Positions 9,625 through 18,410 of a stretch of DNA of 64,000 nt are shown here, piece after piece. The position numbers and the translations under genes are program-made. Where the stretch lies: positions 744,001-808,000 of the forward strand of contig OZ244895.1 in assembly GCA_965221555.1 (NCBI GenBank), in the 5' to 3' direction. Each line of letters begins with the position of its first letter. The stretch's first letter is position 1. Source of the DNA: JAJEAD01 sp965221555. GTDB taxonomy: Bacteria; Pseudomonadota; Gammaproteobacteria; HK1. The notes below the pieces were generated by a model, which saw only the letters and a list, made by a program, of their open reading frames with translations, did not search any database and had not been told where the DNA came from.

Positions 9625-9791
9625 ACTTCACTGATTCACGAAGCGAGGGGGCACGGATGACGACAGGGGCCAGGGCGTTTGCGAGAAAGGGTGCGCACGC
9701 GCACCCGGACCGCACCGCCCCGTCCCTTGAGCGCGTTCGATACGCCTCATTCCGGCAGGCCGGCGCCCGCAGCCGTGGATCGGTGACGCAT
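9625..9791. repeat. Intergenic repeat, family B, with quasi-palindromic core
   Basis: It begins ACTTCACTGATTCACGAAGCG and ends ATCGGTGACGCATT, an imperfect inverted match to its own start. The core GGGTGCGCACGCGCACCC at 9689-9706 is an 8-bp inverted repeat around AC. The same core, followed by GGAC and with the same upstream CACGAAGCG, recurs at 14628-14784. It occupies most of the 376-bp gap between the lyase and binding-protein genes; nothing else is seen there. Confidence 0.55.
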
Positions 9792-9836
9792 TGCGGCCGG
9801 GGATCCATGTAACCCGCCCCACGAGGAGCTCGAATC

Positions 9837-10982
9837 ATGCAATCCAGACGAGACGTTCAGAAGTTCATCGACGACATGAAGCTCGGCCGCTTGAGCCGGC
9901 GCGATTTCCACCGGGGTCTGGCCTCGGCCGGCCTCGCCCTGGTGGCGACCCCGCTCGTGTCGCGACCGGCTCTCGCCGCGGCCGAAGACCACCCCACCGC
10001 GTATACCTGGGGGGGATACGAGGTGCCCGAGATGTACGGGGAGTACCTCCGGAAGTACGGCGAAGAGCCCAACTTCTCGCTCTGGGGTGACGAGGAAGAG
10101 GCGGAAGCCAAGATCCGGGCCGGGTTTCATCCCGACGTGGGCATGCCCTGCTCCTACAAGATCAAGAAATGGAACGAGCTCGGTTTTCTCAGACCCATCG
10201 ACACCAGCCGCCTGGAGCACTGGGAGAACGTCATCGACGTGCTGAAGGAAGTCCCCGATACCTTCGTCGACGGCAAACGGCTCATGGTCACCGGCTGGTG
10301 GGGCCTCACATCGGTGACTTTCCGCACCGACATCGCGCCCGAGTACATCCCCGAGGACAAGCACACCTGGGGGATCCTGTGGGATCCGAAGTACGCCGGC
10401 CGCCTGTCCATGATCGACAGCCTCATCGATGGCGTAATGGTGGCGGCGATCTACTCCGGCGCTAAGGACCCCTTCAACATGACGGGCGAGGAAGTCGAGA
10501 GAGTTCGCGAGCTGATGCGTGAGCAGCGTCCGCTGTTGCGCTTCTACACCAACGACCTGACTTCCTGGGAGCAGGGTCTGGCATCCGGCGAGCTGGTGGC
10601 GGCAGCCTCCTGGAACGACACTCCCACCAAGCTCATCAAGGAAGGCCTGCCGGTGCAGTTCATGAACCCCAAGGAGGGCGCCATGACCTGGACCTGCGGG
10701 CTCGTGCTGTTCGACTTCGTCTCGCCCGAGATGGAGGATCGCGCGTACGATCTCATCAACGCGTATCTCTCGCCCGAGACCGGTGAATACTGGATCGGGG
10801 AGTTCGGGATGGGGCACTCCAACATCAAGTCCTTCGCGCAGTTCTCGTCCGAGGAACTTGCCACCCGGGGACTGCCGCCGGACGACATTCCCGGATACAT
10901 CGCCTCGGGGATCTTCCAGGCCACCATCCAGAACGAGCCCGAGCTTCAGGCGATGTACGAAGAGATCAAGGCAGGGTTGTAA
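9837..10982 (+). CDS. Polyamine-type ABC transporter substrate-binding protein (PotD-like)
   Basis: Periplasmic binding protein for a PotABCD-type importer. The N-terminus has a twin-arginine-like signal (LSRRDFHRGLASAGLALVA, residues 19-37), a hydrophobic core and a likely cleavage after ALAAA near residue 48, suggesting Tat export. The mature part has the PotD-like pattern YTWGGYE, then ADVGMPCSY-like and WGLTSVTFRTD segments, and ends LQAMYEEIKAGL. At 381 aa it is normal for the family. The ATG at 9837 follows GAGGAG. It heads a four-gene set with two permeases and an ATPase. Ligands of relatives include spermidine, putrescine and opines or other amines, so the exact ligand is open. Confidence 0.9.
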   Translation: MQSRRDVQKFIDDMKLGRLSRRDFHRGLASAGLALVATPLVSRPALAAAEDHPTAYTWGGYEVPEMYGEYLRKYGEEPNFSLWGDEEEAEAKIRAGFHPDVGMPCSYKIKKWNELGFLRPIDTSRLEHWENVIDVLKEVPDTFVDGKRLMVTGWWGLTSVTFRTDIAPEYIPEDKHTWGILWDPKYAGRLSMIDSLIDGVMVAAIYSGAKDPFNMTGEEVERVRELMREQRPLLRFYTNDLTSWEQGLASGELVAAASWNDTPTKLIKEGLPVQFMNPKEGAMTWTCGLVLFDFVSPEMEDRAYDLINAYLSPETGEYWIGEFGMGHSNIKSFAQFSSEELATRGLPPDDIPGYIASGIFQATIQNEPELQAMYEEIKAGL

Positions 10983-11055
10983 GCGAGCGCAGTGCCCGTG
11001 CGGGCCGGCGCGAAAGCGCGGGCCCGCGGCTCGAGGCCAAGCGGAGAAGGGGCTC

Positions 11056-11931
11056 ATGTGGGAGCGGGTGAGGCGGCGTTTCCTGCGCAGCGCGCAGATG
11101 CGCGGCTACGCCCTGCTCTCGCCGACCCTCTTCGTGATGGTCCTCTTTCTGGTGGTTCCGCTGGGGATCCTGTTCACCCTGAGCTTCTGGAAGCAGGACG
11201 GACTCTTCTTCGCCCCCGCGTTCACTTTCGACAACTACCTGGCCTTCTTCGGGCGCCTCATCTACTCGAAGCTGCTCGCCACCTCCATCGGCACCTCGCT
11301 CTGTGTCGCCACCGCCACCGTGCTGCTTGCCTACCCGATGGCCTATTGCCTCGCCTTTCGGATCAAGCGGGCAAAGATCATGTGGCTCATCCTGATCACC
11401 ATCCCCTTCTGGACCAGTTTTCTCCTGCGGGTGTTCGCCTGGAAGATCACGCTCGGATATCAAGGGGTGATCAATTCGGGGCTCATGAGCATCGATCTCA
11501 TCTCCGAGCCCCTGCAGTTTCTCCTGTACAACCGCTTCTCGGTCGTGGTGACCCTGACGCACGCCTGGGCCGCCTTCGCCATCCTGCCCATCTACGTATC
11601 GCTCGAGAAGATCGATCGCTCGCTGCTGGAGGCCGCGACCGACCTCGGTGACGGTCCCGTGGCGCGTTTCTTCGGCGTCACTCTGCCGCTGTCCATGCCG
11701 GGCGTCATCGCCGCCTTCCTCTTCGTGTTCATTCCCACGGTGGGCGACTACGTGACGCCCCGGCTGGTGGGCGGCACCGGCGGCATCATGATCGGCAACA
11801 TCATTCAGACGATGTTCGGGCGCGGCAACAACTGGCCCATGGGCGCGGCGCTTGCCGTAATCTCCATGACCACCATTACCCTGCTGATCGTCGTGACGCT
11901 CTGGTTCATCCGGAAGATGCGGCAACGCTGA
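11056..11931 (+). CDS. Polyamine-type ABC transporter permease (PotB-like)
   Basis: Inner-membrane permease, the first of the pair. Six hydrophobic segments are seen from LLSPTLFVMVLFLVVPLG to ISMTTITLLIVVTLWFI. The cytoplasmic EAA-type coupling loop is LLEAATDLGDGPVARFFGV. At 291 aa it matches PotB. The ATG at 11056 follows GGAGAAGGG; longer in-frame openings upstream overlap the binding-protein gene in another frame and are not credible. It is spaced 73 nt after the binding protein and 4 nt before the second permease, so the operon is clear. Confidence 0.91.
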   Translation: MWERVRRRFLRSAQMRGYALLSPTLFVMVLFLVVPLGILFTLSFWKQDGLFFAPAFTFDNYLAFFGRLIYSKLLATSIGTSLCVATATVLLAYPMAYCLAFRIKRAKIMWLILITIPFWTSFLLRVFAWKITLGYQGVINSGLMSIDLISEPLQFLLYNRFSVVVTLTHAWAAFAILPIYVSLEKIDRSLLEAATDLGDGPVARFFGVTLPLSMPGVIAAFLFVFIPTVGDYVTPRLVGGTGGIMIGNIIQTMFGRGNNWPMGAALAVISMTTITLLIVVTLWFIRKMRQR

Positions 11932-11935
11932 GCAC

Positions 11936-12748
11936 ATGGAAAAGAGCAAGCGCATCGACGGGCTGATCGTTTACGGGGTGATATATCTCGGCTTCCTCTA
12001 CCTGCCGATCCTTCTCATTCCCCTGTTCTCGTTCAACGATTCCATCTACATCGCGTTTCCTCTCAAGGGGTTCACGCTTGCGTGGTACGAGGCAATGATC
12101 GCTCAGGACGCGCTGGTGCGCTCACTGGTGAACAGTCTGAAGGTGGCGAGCGTGGTTGCGATCGTCAGCACCATCTTCGGCACCCTGGCCGCCAAGGCGG
12201 TGACCAGCTACAACCTGCGCGGGAAGGCGCCCATCGTGGCGTTCATCATGATTCCCTTCGTCATACCCGGGATCATTCTCGGCATCTCGCTGCTCGTGCT
12301 CATCAATCGTCTGGGGGTGGAGCCCTCCCTGTTCACGGTCGGGCTCGGTCACGTCATGATCGCCATTCCCTTTTCCATGATGGTGATGATCTCGCGGCTT
12401 GAAGGGCTCGAGCGAGACCTGGAGGAGGCGTCGATGGATCTCGGAGAGGGCGCGTGGTCGACATTCTGGCGGATCACCTTTCCACTTGCGCTTCCGGGAA
12501 TCGTTGCGAGCCTTCTGCTCACCTTCACTCTTTCCTTCGATGAGTTCCTGATTGCGTTCTTCCTGACCGGCAAGGAATCGACCCTGCCCATCTTCATCTT
12601 CTCCCAGCTCCGGCTCTCCCAGAAGCTGCCGAACGTGCTGGCTCTGGGTTCCTGCATCCTCGCGGCCTCCACGATCTTGATCGTCGTGGCGGAGTACATT
12701 CGACGGCGAAATCTCCGCAGCGGGCGGGACGGCGGATGGGGCGTGTAA
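11936..12748 (+). CDS. Polyamine-type ABC transporter permease (PotC-like)
   Basis: Second inner-membrane permease. Six membrane segments start with LIVYGVIYLGFLYLPILLIPLF, a form typical of PotC, and the coupling loop is LEEASMDLGEGAWSTFWRI. It has 270 aa. Its stop codon overlaps the ATG of the ATPase gene (TAATG at 12746-12750), so translation is coupled. With the PotB-like protein it forms the heterodimeric channel. Confidence 0.91.
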   Translation: MEKSKRIDGLIVYGVIYLGFLYLPILLIPLFSFNDSIYIAFPLKGFTLAWYEAMIAQDALVRSLVNSLKVASVVAIVSTIFGTLAAKAVTSYNLRGKAPIVAFIMIPFVIPGIILGISLLVLINRLGVEPSLFTVGLGHVMIAIPFSMMVMISRLEGLERDLEEASMDLGEGAWSTFWRITFPLALPGIVASLLLTFTLSFDEFLIAFFLTGKESTLPIFIFSQLRLSQKLPNVLALGSCILAASTILIVVAEYIRRRNLRSGRDGGWGV

Positions 12749-13848
12749 TGAGAGGGCGAGACTTCATCGCGGTGCGCAACGTCACCAAGCACTTCGGGCG
12801 GGTGACCGCGCTTCGCTCGGTCGATATCGAAGTGAAGGAGGGGGAGTTCTTCGCGCTTCTCGGGCCCTCCGGATGCGGGAAGACGACGTTGCTGCGGATT
12901 CTCGCCGGATTCGAGTCGCCGACGGAGGGAGAGGTGTTCATCGACGGTCAGGCGATGTCTTCGGTGCCGCCGAATCGCCGTCCGGTGAACATGGTGTTCC
13001 AGAACTACGCGATCTTTCCCCATCTCGACGTTCGGCAGAATCTGGCCTACGGCCTGCGCCGGCAGAAGCTTCCCAGGCCTGAGCTGGACGCGGTTATCGA
13101 ACGCGCTCTCGCTCTCATCAAGCTCGAAGGATTCGGCGACCGGCGATCCGATCAACTCTCCGGCGGGCAGCGGCAGCGGGTAGCGCTCGCGCGAGCGCTG
13201 GTCAAGCAGCCCAAGGTGCTGCTGCTCGACGAGCCTCTCGGCGCGCTGGACAAGCGTCTGCGCGAGCAGATGCAGGTGGAGCTGCGCGCTCTGCAGCAGG
13301 AGGTGGGAATCACCTTCGTCTTCGTGACCCACGACCAGGAAGAAGCCCTGTCGATGTCCGATCGCATCGCGGTGATGTCCGAGGGCGAGGTGCTTCAGGT
13401 GGACACTCCGGAACGCCTCTACGAGCGGCCGGTGTCCCGAGAGGTCGCCGACTTCATCGGGACCATGAACTTCGTCGACGGCGAAGTGGAGGGAGTGGAG
13501 AACGGTGCACTTACCGTGGATGCGGGCCCCCTGGGGCGCTTGAGTGCGGTGAGCGAAGGTCACCTGAGCCGGGGCAGCCGGGTACTGATTGCCATCCGGC
13601 CGGAGAAGATCGCGGCCGGCCGGGAGAAGCCGCAGGGTGTCCCGAACGTGGTGCGCGGCAGAGTGGCCGCGGCCTCCTATCTCGGTGACCGCAGCCACCT
13701 TCGGGTCGACGTTCCCGGACTCGGCGCTCCGATCTCGGTGGCGAGTCAGAACATACTCCCGCTGTTGCACAGCGCCCATGCCACGGAGTCCGATGATCTG
13801 TGGTTGAGCTGGCCGGCGGAGGCGGTGGTGCTCCTGCCCCCGGAGTAG
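12748..13848 (+). CDS. Polyamine-type ABC transporter ATPase (PotA-like)
   Basis: Cytoplasmic ATPase energising the importer. Walker A GPSGCGKTT, Q-loop FQNYAIFPHL, signature LSGGQRQR, Walker B LLLDEPLGALD and switch His in VTHDQEEAL are all intact, followed by a C-terminal TOBE domain (about residues 280-360) with IAIRPEKI. The start is taken at the ATG at 12748, overlapping the permease stop; an ATG at 12736 inside the permease gene is an alternative that adds four residues. It has 366 aa and is the last gene of the set, followed by a repeat element. Confidence 0.93.
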   Translation: MRGRDFIAVRNVTKHFGRVTALRSVDIEVKEGEFFALLGPSGCGKTTLLRILAGFESPTEGEVFIDGQAMSSVPPNRRPVNMVFQNYAIFPHLDVRQNLAYGLRRQKLPRPELDAVIERALALIKLEGFGDRRSDQLSGGQRQRVALARALVKQPKVLLLDEPLGALDKRLREQMQVELRALQQEVGITFVFVTHDQEEALSMSDRIAVMSEGEVLQVDTPERLYERPVSREVADFIGTMNFVDGEVEGVENGALTVDAGPLGRLSAVSEGHLSRGSRVLIAIRPEKIAAGREKPQGVPNVVRGRVAAASYLGDRSHLRVDVPGLGAPISVASQNILPLLHSAHATESDDLWLSWPAEAVVLLPPE

Positions 13849-13890
13849 GCTGGGCAGGCGCACCCGCGCGGTCGGAGCTGCAGGCCGCGA

Positions 13891-14174
13891 TGTCTCACCG
13901 ACTCTCTGCTGCGCACGCCAGTGTGCTCGCGGTTGCGAACCGTACTGCGTCGCGCCGCTTCCACGTGGCGCCGCCTGCGCGCTTCGCTGCGCAATCGCAG
14001 GCCTTGCTTGCGCGCCGGGCCGACCATCCGCGGGTGTCACGCTCGCCGCTCCGTCCGCGCCCCGCCGGCGTTTGGTCTGTGTTTTTCTCGCCGGTGCGCG
14101 TGCGCTTCGAGTCCGGGCGACCCGTTCTCGCCGCGTTCTGACCTCCCCGCTCGCGACGAAATTCGGTGAGACAT
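13891..14174. repeat. TIR-flanked intergenic repeat, family A, long form (about 284 bp)
   Basis: The left end TGTCTCACCGACT and right end ATTCGGTGAGACATT are inverted copies of each other. The left 70 bp align with the copy at 32591: shared blocks are CGCCA, TGCTCGCG, CCGTACT and CCGCTT. The middle is longer and GC-rich, with GCGCGCTTCGCTGCGCAATCG. It fills the gap after the PotA-like gene. Confidence 0.65.
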
Positions 14175-14216
14175 TGCGGCTATCATGGCGCCGCTCGAAT
14201 TCCGGGAGAAGAAAGC

Positions 14217-14429
14217 ATGTTCGAACTCATCCGCTCCACCCCGTTGCGCCAGTTGTTTGCCCGACAGGCACCGGCGCTTGCCGGCTCGCTCCTCATCGCC
14301 GAGCTCTTCTACAAGTTCGGCAGCTTCACGCTGGAGTGCCTCGGATTCCTCGCGACCTGGTTCGTGCTCGATGCGATCTTCGCCGGCGTCGCACGTGCTC
14401 TGAAACGGCCGGCGGAGGACGGCGCCTGA
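14217..14429 (+). CDS. Small predicted inner-membrane protein, function unknown
   Basis: A 70-aa product beginning MFELIRSTPLRQLFAR. A short basic N-terminus is followed by a long hydrophobic stretch, about residues 20-62, long enough for two membrane passes, and then a charged tail LKRPAEDGA. The ATG at 14217 has GGGAGAAGAA upstream, a good ribosome site at suitable spacing, which supports it as a real gene. I do not recognise the family. It stands alone between two repeat elements. Confidence 0.6.
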   Translation: MFELIRSTPLRQLFARQAPALAGSLLIAELFYKFGSFTLECLGFLATWFVLDAIFAGVARALKRPAEDGA

Positions 14430-14627
14430 GCGCACCGGGTGGCATTGCGGGCTGCGTGGCGCTTCGTGTCGTACGCGGAGGCGTCACCCGGGGGCGATGA
14501 GGAGAGGGCGAGGTTGCGAGGGGCGCGGAAGGCCCCGCGCGGTCGGCCCGGGAGAGCACCGTGTGGCGCCGGCGGCCCGGCGCGGGCGCCCCACCCGGAA
14601 AAACTCCGCTCACCCCCCACTTTGTTT

Positions 14628-14784
14628 GGCCGAATCACGAAGCGAAACCGCGCAGATGTCCGCAGGGTCGAGGGTGTTCGCGAAGCAGGGTGCGCAGGCG
14701 CACCCGGACAGTATCGGCCCGCCTCCTGACCCGCATTCAACACCTTCCATGTCGGCGGATGCGCGCCCGTCACCGTGAATCAGT
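14628..14784. repeat. Intergenic repeat, family B, second copy
   Basis: It shares with 9625-9791 the blocks ATCACGAAGCG, TTCGCGAAGCAGGGTGCGCA and GGCGCACCCGGAC. The core GGGTGCGCAGGCGCACCC lies at 14688-14705. The right end CCGTGAATCAGTGCC is an inverted form of the left end CACTGATTCACG of the other copy. The rest of the 440-bp gap (14430-14627 and 14785-14869) shows nothing recognisable. Confidence 0.5.
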
Positions 14785-14869
14785 GCCACCGGGCGCTCGA
14801 GTCCCCGTCCGTCCACGATAGCGGCGTTTCCGTCGACGCCTCCGGCACAGCGCCCAAGGAGAGACTGCC

Positions 14870-17800
14870 ATGATCGATCAATTACTCGATGCCATGCCCT
14901 TTCGCTGCATCGGTCCGCCGCGGGGCGGCCGGGTGGTGGCGGTGGCGGGTCACCCTCGGGAACAGGCGGTGTTCTACTTCGGGGCGGTGGCCGGTGGCAT
15001 CTGGAAGACCGAGGACGCGGGAACCACCTGGCGCAACGTGAGCGACGGCCAACTCGCGACCTCCTCGGTGGGTGCGCTCGCGGTGTCGGATTCCGATCCC
15101 GGGGTGGTCTACGCGGGGATGGGCGAGAGCACGATCCGCACCGACGTCTCCTACGGTGACGGGGTCTACAAGTCGAGCGACGGCGGACAGAGCTGGGTCC
15201 ACCTGGGCCTGGCCGACACCCGGCACATCAGCGAGATCCGGATTCATCCGCGCGACCCCGACCGCGTATACGTCGCGGCCCTCGGACACGCCTTCGGAGC
15301 GAACCCGGAGCGTGGCGTTTACCGAACGAAGGACGGTGGCGGGACCTGGGAGCGGGTGCTGGAGGCGGGCGACCGGGCCGGAGCGGCGGACCTCGCGCTC
15401 GACCCGCACCACCCGGAGGTGCTCTACGCGAGCCTGTGGGAGGCGCACCGCAACTTCTGGGAGCTTTCGAGCGGCGGGCCGGGCAGCGGCCTCTGGCGCT
15501 CGAGCGACGGAGGGGATACCTGGACCGATCTGCGTTCCCGGCTGCCCCTGCCGGCGTCGGCCCTGCTCGGCAAGATCGGCGTCTCCGCCTCCGCGGCGCG
15601 CCCGGGCCGGGTGTGGGCGCTGATCGAATCGGACACCGATGGGGGGTTGTATCGCTCCGACGATTTCGGAGAGACCTGGACGCTCGTAAGCGATCGTCAG
15701 GATCTCCGTTACCGCCCCTGGTACTACATGCACGTTTTCGCGGACCCGCAGGATGAGGACACCGTCTACGTCTGCAACCTCCAGATGTGGAAGTCGAGCG
15801 ATGGCGGTGCGAGCTTCACGAAGCTCTCCACCCCGCACGGGGACAACCACGATCTGTGGATCGACCCTCGGAACAACCGCCGCATGATCCAGAGCAACGA
15901 CGGCGGCGCCAACGTCTCCTTCAACGCCGGCGCTTCCTGGAGCTCGATCCACAACCAGCTCACCGCGCAGTTCTACACCATCGACACGGACGGCCAGCGG
16001 CCCCATTACTTCGTGTACGGGACCCAGCAGGACAACTCGAGCATCGGCGTGCCGTCCGGCGCCAACGACGGCGCCATCACCTGGGCCGATTGCCGCATCG
16101 CGGGTACCGGCGAGAGCGGCTTCGTGGCGGTCAAGCCCGGCGACCCCGACGTGGTCTACGTCGGGGCGATCGGCAGCTCTCCGGGCGGACAGGGCGCCCT
16201 GCAGCGCTACGACCATCGCACCGGGCAGATCCGCCTGGTCAATGTCTGGCCCGAGCACCACGGCGGCCGAGGCGCGGGGGAGCTCAAGTACCGCTTCGGG
16301 TGGACCTACCCCATTCGCTTCTCCCCCCACGATCCGAACCTGCTCTACGTGGGTGGCAACCGGGTCTTCCGTAGCCGCGACGAGGGGCATACCTGGGAGA
16401 CGGCAAGCCCCGATCTGACCCGGGACGCCGGCGACAAGCTCGGCCCTTCGGGCGGACCGATCACCTTGGATACGAGCGGCGCCGAGCACTACTGCACCCT
16501 CCACACGCTGGAGGAGTCGCCCCACGAGCCGGGCGTGCTGTGGGCGGGCTCCGACGACGGGCTTGTGCACCTGACCCGTGACGGGGGCCAGAGCTGGCAC
16601 GACGTGACCCCGCCCGGGCTGCCGGAGTGGGCCTTCATCCGCAACGTCGAGCCCTCGCCCCACGACGTGGGCACGCTCTACGTCGCCGCGACCCGCTACA
16701 AGCTCGACGACCCCGCGCCCTACCTCTATCGGACTCGGGACTACGGGAAGACCTGGGAGGCGATCACCGGCTCCGGCGAGACCGCGATTCCCGGGCACGA
16801 TTTCGTCCGCGTGGTGCGGGCGGACCCGCACTCCGCCGGAGTGCTCTACGTCGGCACCGAGACCGGGCTCTACGTGTCCCTCGACGAAGGCGCCTCGTGG
16901 CGGCGCTGGCGCTCGAACTTCCCGGTGGTGCCGGTCTACGACCTCAAGGTGGAGGGCGAGGAGCTGGCGATCGCCACCCACGGACGCTCGTTCTGGATTC
17001 AGGACGACCTCACGCCCTTGCGCCAAATCGCGGCCCAGGCCGCGGCCGGCGAGCGCTCGGTGTTCCACTCGCCGGAGCGGGGCTTGCGCTGGGCCGCGGA
17101 CTCCGGCCGGGACGGCCCCGAGGGTGGCGAAGATGCCGGAGGCGCCGTGCTCTTCCCACCCCGGGCGTCATGGCGCCTGCTGCCGGGGGTGATGGATTTC
17201 ATCACCGGCACCGAGGGCAAGGACTACAGCATCGGGCTCGGCAAGGCGGCCACCTACGTCGCGGCCCGCAACGAGACGGGCCAGGTCGAGCGCCGCTTCC
17301 TCGATACGGGAGAGGCGGCCCCGGTCGGAGCCGTCGTCTACTACTACCTGCCGGAGAAACTGGCCGCGAGCGCCGTGGCGAAGAACGCGGAGGCTGGTGC
17401 GGCTTCCCGCGAACCCGCGTTCGCCTCCCTGCGCATCCACGATGCCGACGGAAATCTCGTGTGCGAGTTCCACCCCAGGCCCGCCGGTCATGACAGACTG
17501 AGCGACGAGGACAAGGCCCTCGATCCGGGGCCGTGGATGCCGGTACAGGCCGGCGTCAATCGCTTCGTCTGGGACCTTCGCCATCCCGCCGCGATGCGGC
17601 TGCGCGGCAACAAGACCGGAGAGGAGGCTTTCCGGGGACCCCTTGCCTTGCCCGGAACCTACGAGGTACGCCTGAAGATCGGGGAGCAGGCGCTCGCCAC
17701 CACCTTCGAAATCGTCAACGACCCCCGCTCCCCCGCGGGCCTCGACGAGCTGCGGGAACAGCTCGATTGCCTGCTCGCGATCCGGGACAAGCTCTCCCTG

Positions 17801-18199
17801 CTCTATGCCGGGGTGAAGCGCCTCCGGGAGACCCGGGAAGAGCTCGGGCGCTGGTGCGCACGCCTGGAAGGGGGCGGCCACCTGGAGGCGGCGCAGGCCG
17901 GACACACGCTTCGCGATGCGCTCGCCGAGGTGGAGTCGGTCCTTATCCTTCCCGGGGATCAGACCGACTCCGTCGGACTGCACCACCGGGGGCGTCTGAA
18001 CGCGAGACTCGCCTCTGTCATCGGCGTCGTGGACGCCGCGGACGCCCGCCCCCCCGTCGCCGCCCGCGCCCTCGCCGACGAGTACATGGCCGCAATCGAC
18101 ACCGAGCTCGAGCGCCTCGAAGAGCTACTCACCCGGGACCTCGGCGAGTTCAACCGGAGGGTGTCGGAGGCCGACCTGCCCCCGATCGCGGCGTGCTGA
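14870..18199 (+). CDS. Large BNR/VPS10-like beta-propeller protein (often called glycosyl hydrolase)
   Basis: A 1109-aa protein. The first about 730 residues are sortilin/VPS10- or BNR-type propeller blades with many Asp-box-like motifs: EDAGTTW, SDGGQSW, KDGGGTW, SDGGDTW, DDFGETW, SDGGASF, RDEGHTW, RDGGQSW and RDYGKTWEA. After TDDLTPLRQ near residue 700 a second part follows with a beta-rich region and helical C-terminus (LYAGVKRLRETREELG), the usual layout of this family. The name glycosyl hydrolase is common in annotation, but no catalytic residues can be assigned. Relatives are mostly secreted, yet this one begins MIDQLLDAMPFRCIGPPRGG with no signal peptide, so either it is cytoplasmic or the true start is elsewhere. 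It stands alone. Confidence 0.82.
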   Translation: MIDQLLDAMPFRCIGPPRGGRVVAVAGHPREQAVFYFGAVAGGIWKTEDAGTTWRNVSDGQLATSSVGALAVSDSDPGVVYAGMGESTIRTDVSYGDGVYKSSDGGQSWVHLGLADTRHISEIRIHPRDPDRVYVAALGHAFGANPERGVYRTKDGGGTWERVLEAGDRAGAADLALDPHHPEVLYASLWEAHRNFWELSSGGPGSGLWRSSDGGDTWTDLRSRLPLPASALLGKIGVSASAARPGRVWALIESDTDGGLYRSDDFGETWTLVSDRQDLRYRPWYYMHVFADPQDEDTVYVCNLQMWKSSDGGASFTKLSTPHGDNHDLWIDPRNNRRMIQSNDGGANVSFNAGASWSSIHNQLTAQFYTIDTDGQRPHYFVYGTQQDNSSIGVPSGANDGAITWADCRIAGTGESGFVAVKPGDPDVVYVGAIGSSPGGQGALQRYDHRTGQIRLVNVWPEHHGGRGAGELKYRFGWTYPIRFSPHDPNLLYVGGNRVFRSRDEGHTWETASPDLTRDAGDKLGPSGGPITLDTSGAEHYCTLHTLEESPHEPGVLWAGSDDGLVHLTRDGGQSWHDVTPPGLPEWAFIRNVEPSPHDVGTLYVAATRYKLDDPAPYLYRTRDYGKTWEAITGSGETAIPGHDFVRVVRADPHSAGVLYVGTETGLYVSLDEGASWRRWRSNFPVVPVYDLKVEGEELAIATHGRSFWIQDDLTPLRQIAAQAAAGERSVFHSPERGLRWAADSGRDGPEGGEDAGGAVLFPPRASWRLLPGVMDFITGTEGKDYSIGLGKAATYVAARNETGQVERRFLDTGEAAPVGAVVYYYLPEKLAASAVAKNAEAGAASREPAFASLRIHDADGNLVCEFHPRPAGHDRLSDEDKALDPGPWMPVQAGVNRFVWDLRHPAAMRLRGNKTGEEAFRGPLALPGTYEVRLKIGEQALATTFEIVNDPRSPAGLDELREQLDCLLAIRDKLSLLYAGVKRLRETREELGRWCARLEGGGHLEAAQAGHTLRDALAEVESVLILPGDQTDSVGLHHRGRLNARLASVIGVVDAADARPPVAARALADEYMAAIDTELERLEELLTRDLGEFNRRVSEADLPPIAAC

Positions 18200-18242
18200 G
18201 TGCGTGTGCCCTAATCATGCCTCGTGCGCCAAGGGTTTTTAG

Positions 18243-18410
18243 GGGGCAGTAACGGCTGCGCCCCGCCTGCTCCAATGGATGGCAATCGAAGGCGTTGAGG
18301 TGCTGAGTGTGGCCGGGCCGCGCCACAGCGAGGACCAGGAGATCTACTTGGCACTTCGCGCCGTGCTCGATACCGCGTTCCGCGACGCCCTCTCGAAGCG
18401 CGATACATGA
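18243..18410 (+). pseudogene. C-terminal remnant of a putative molybdenum carrier / circularly permuted YpsA-like protein
   Basis: Reading after an in-frame TAG at 18240-18242, the 55 codons encode RLLQWMAIEGVEVLSVAGPR followed by HSEDQEIYLALRAVLDTAF. The pattern of a tryptophan-containing helix, G-x-x-VLxVAGPRxS, then IY and a closing helix is the C-terminal signature of the putative molybdenum carrier (cpYpsA) family. The N-terminal nucleotide-binding part is missing, so this is the tail of a lost gene. Its TGA overlaps the sirtuin ATG (ATGA), which suggests the two genes were once an operon. The frame and motif are seen; the family match is from memory. Confidence 0.5.

Noticed and set aside
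7430..9838. 802-codon open frame on the minus strand
   Set aside because: Antisense to the ThDP lyase and the end of the CocE-like gene; its product is Arg/Gly/His-rich with no family pattern.
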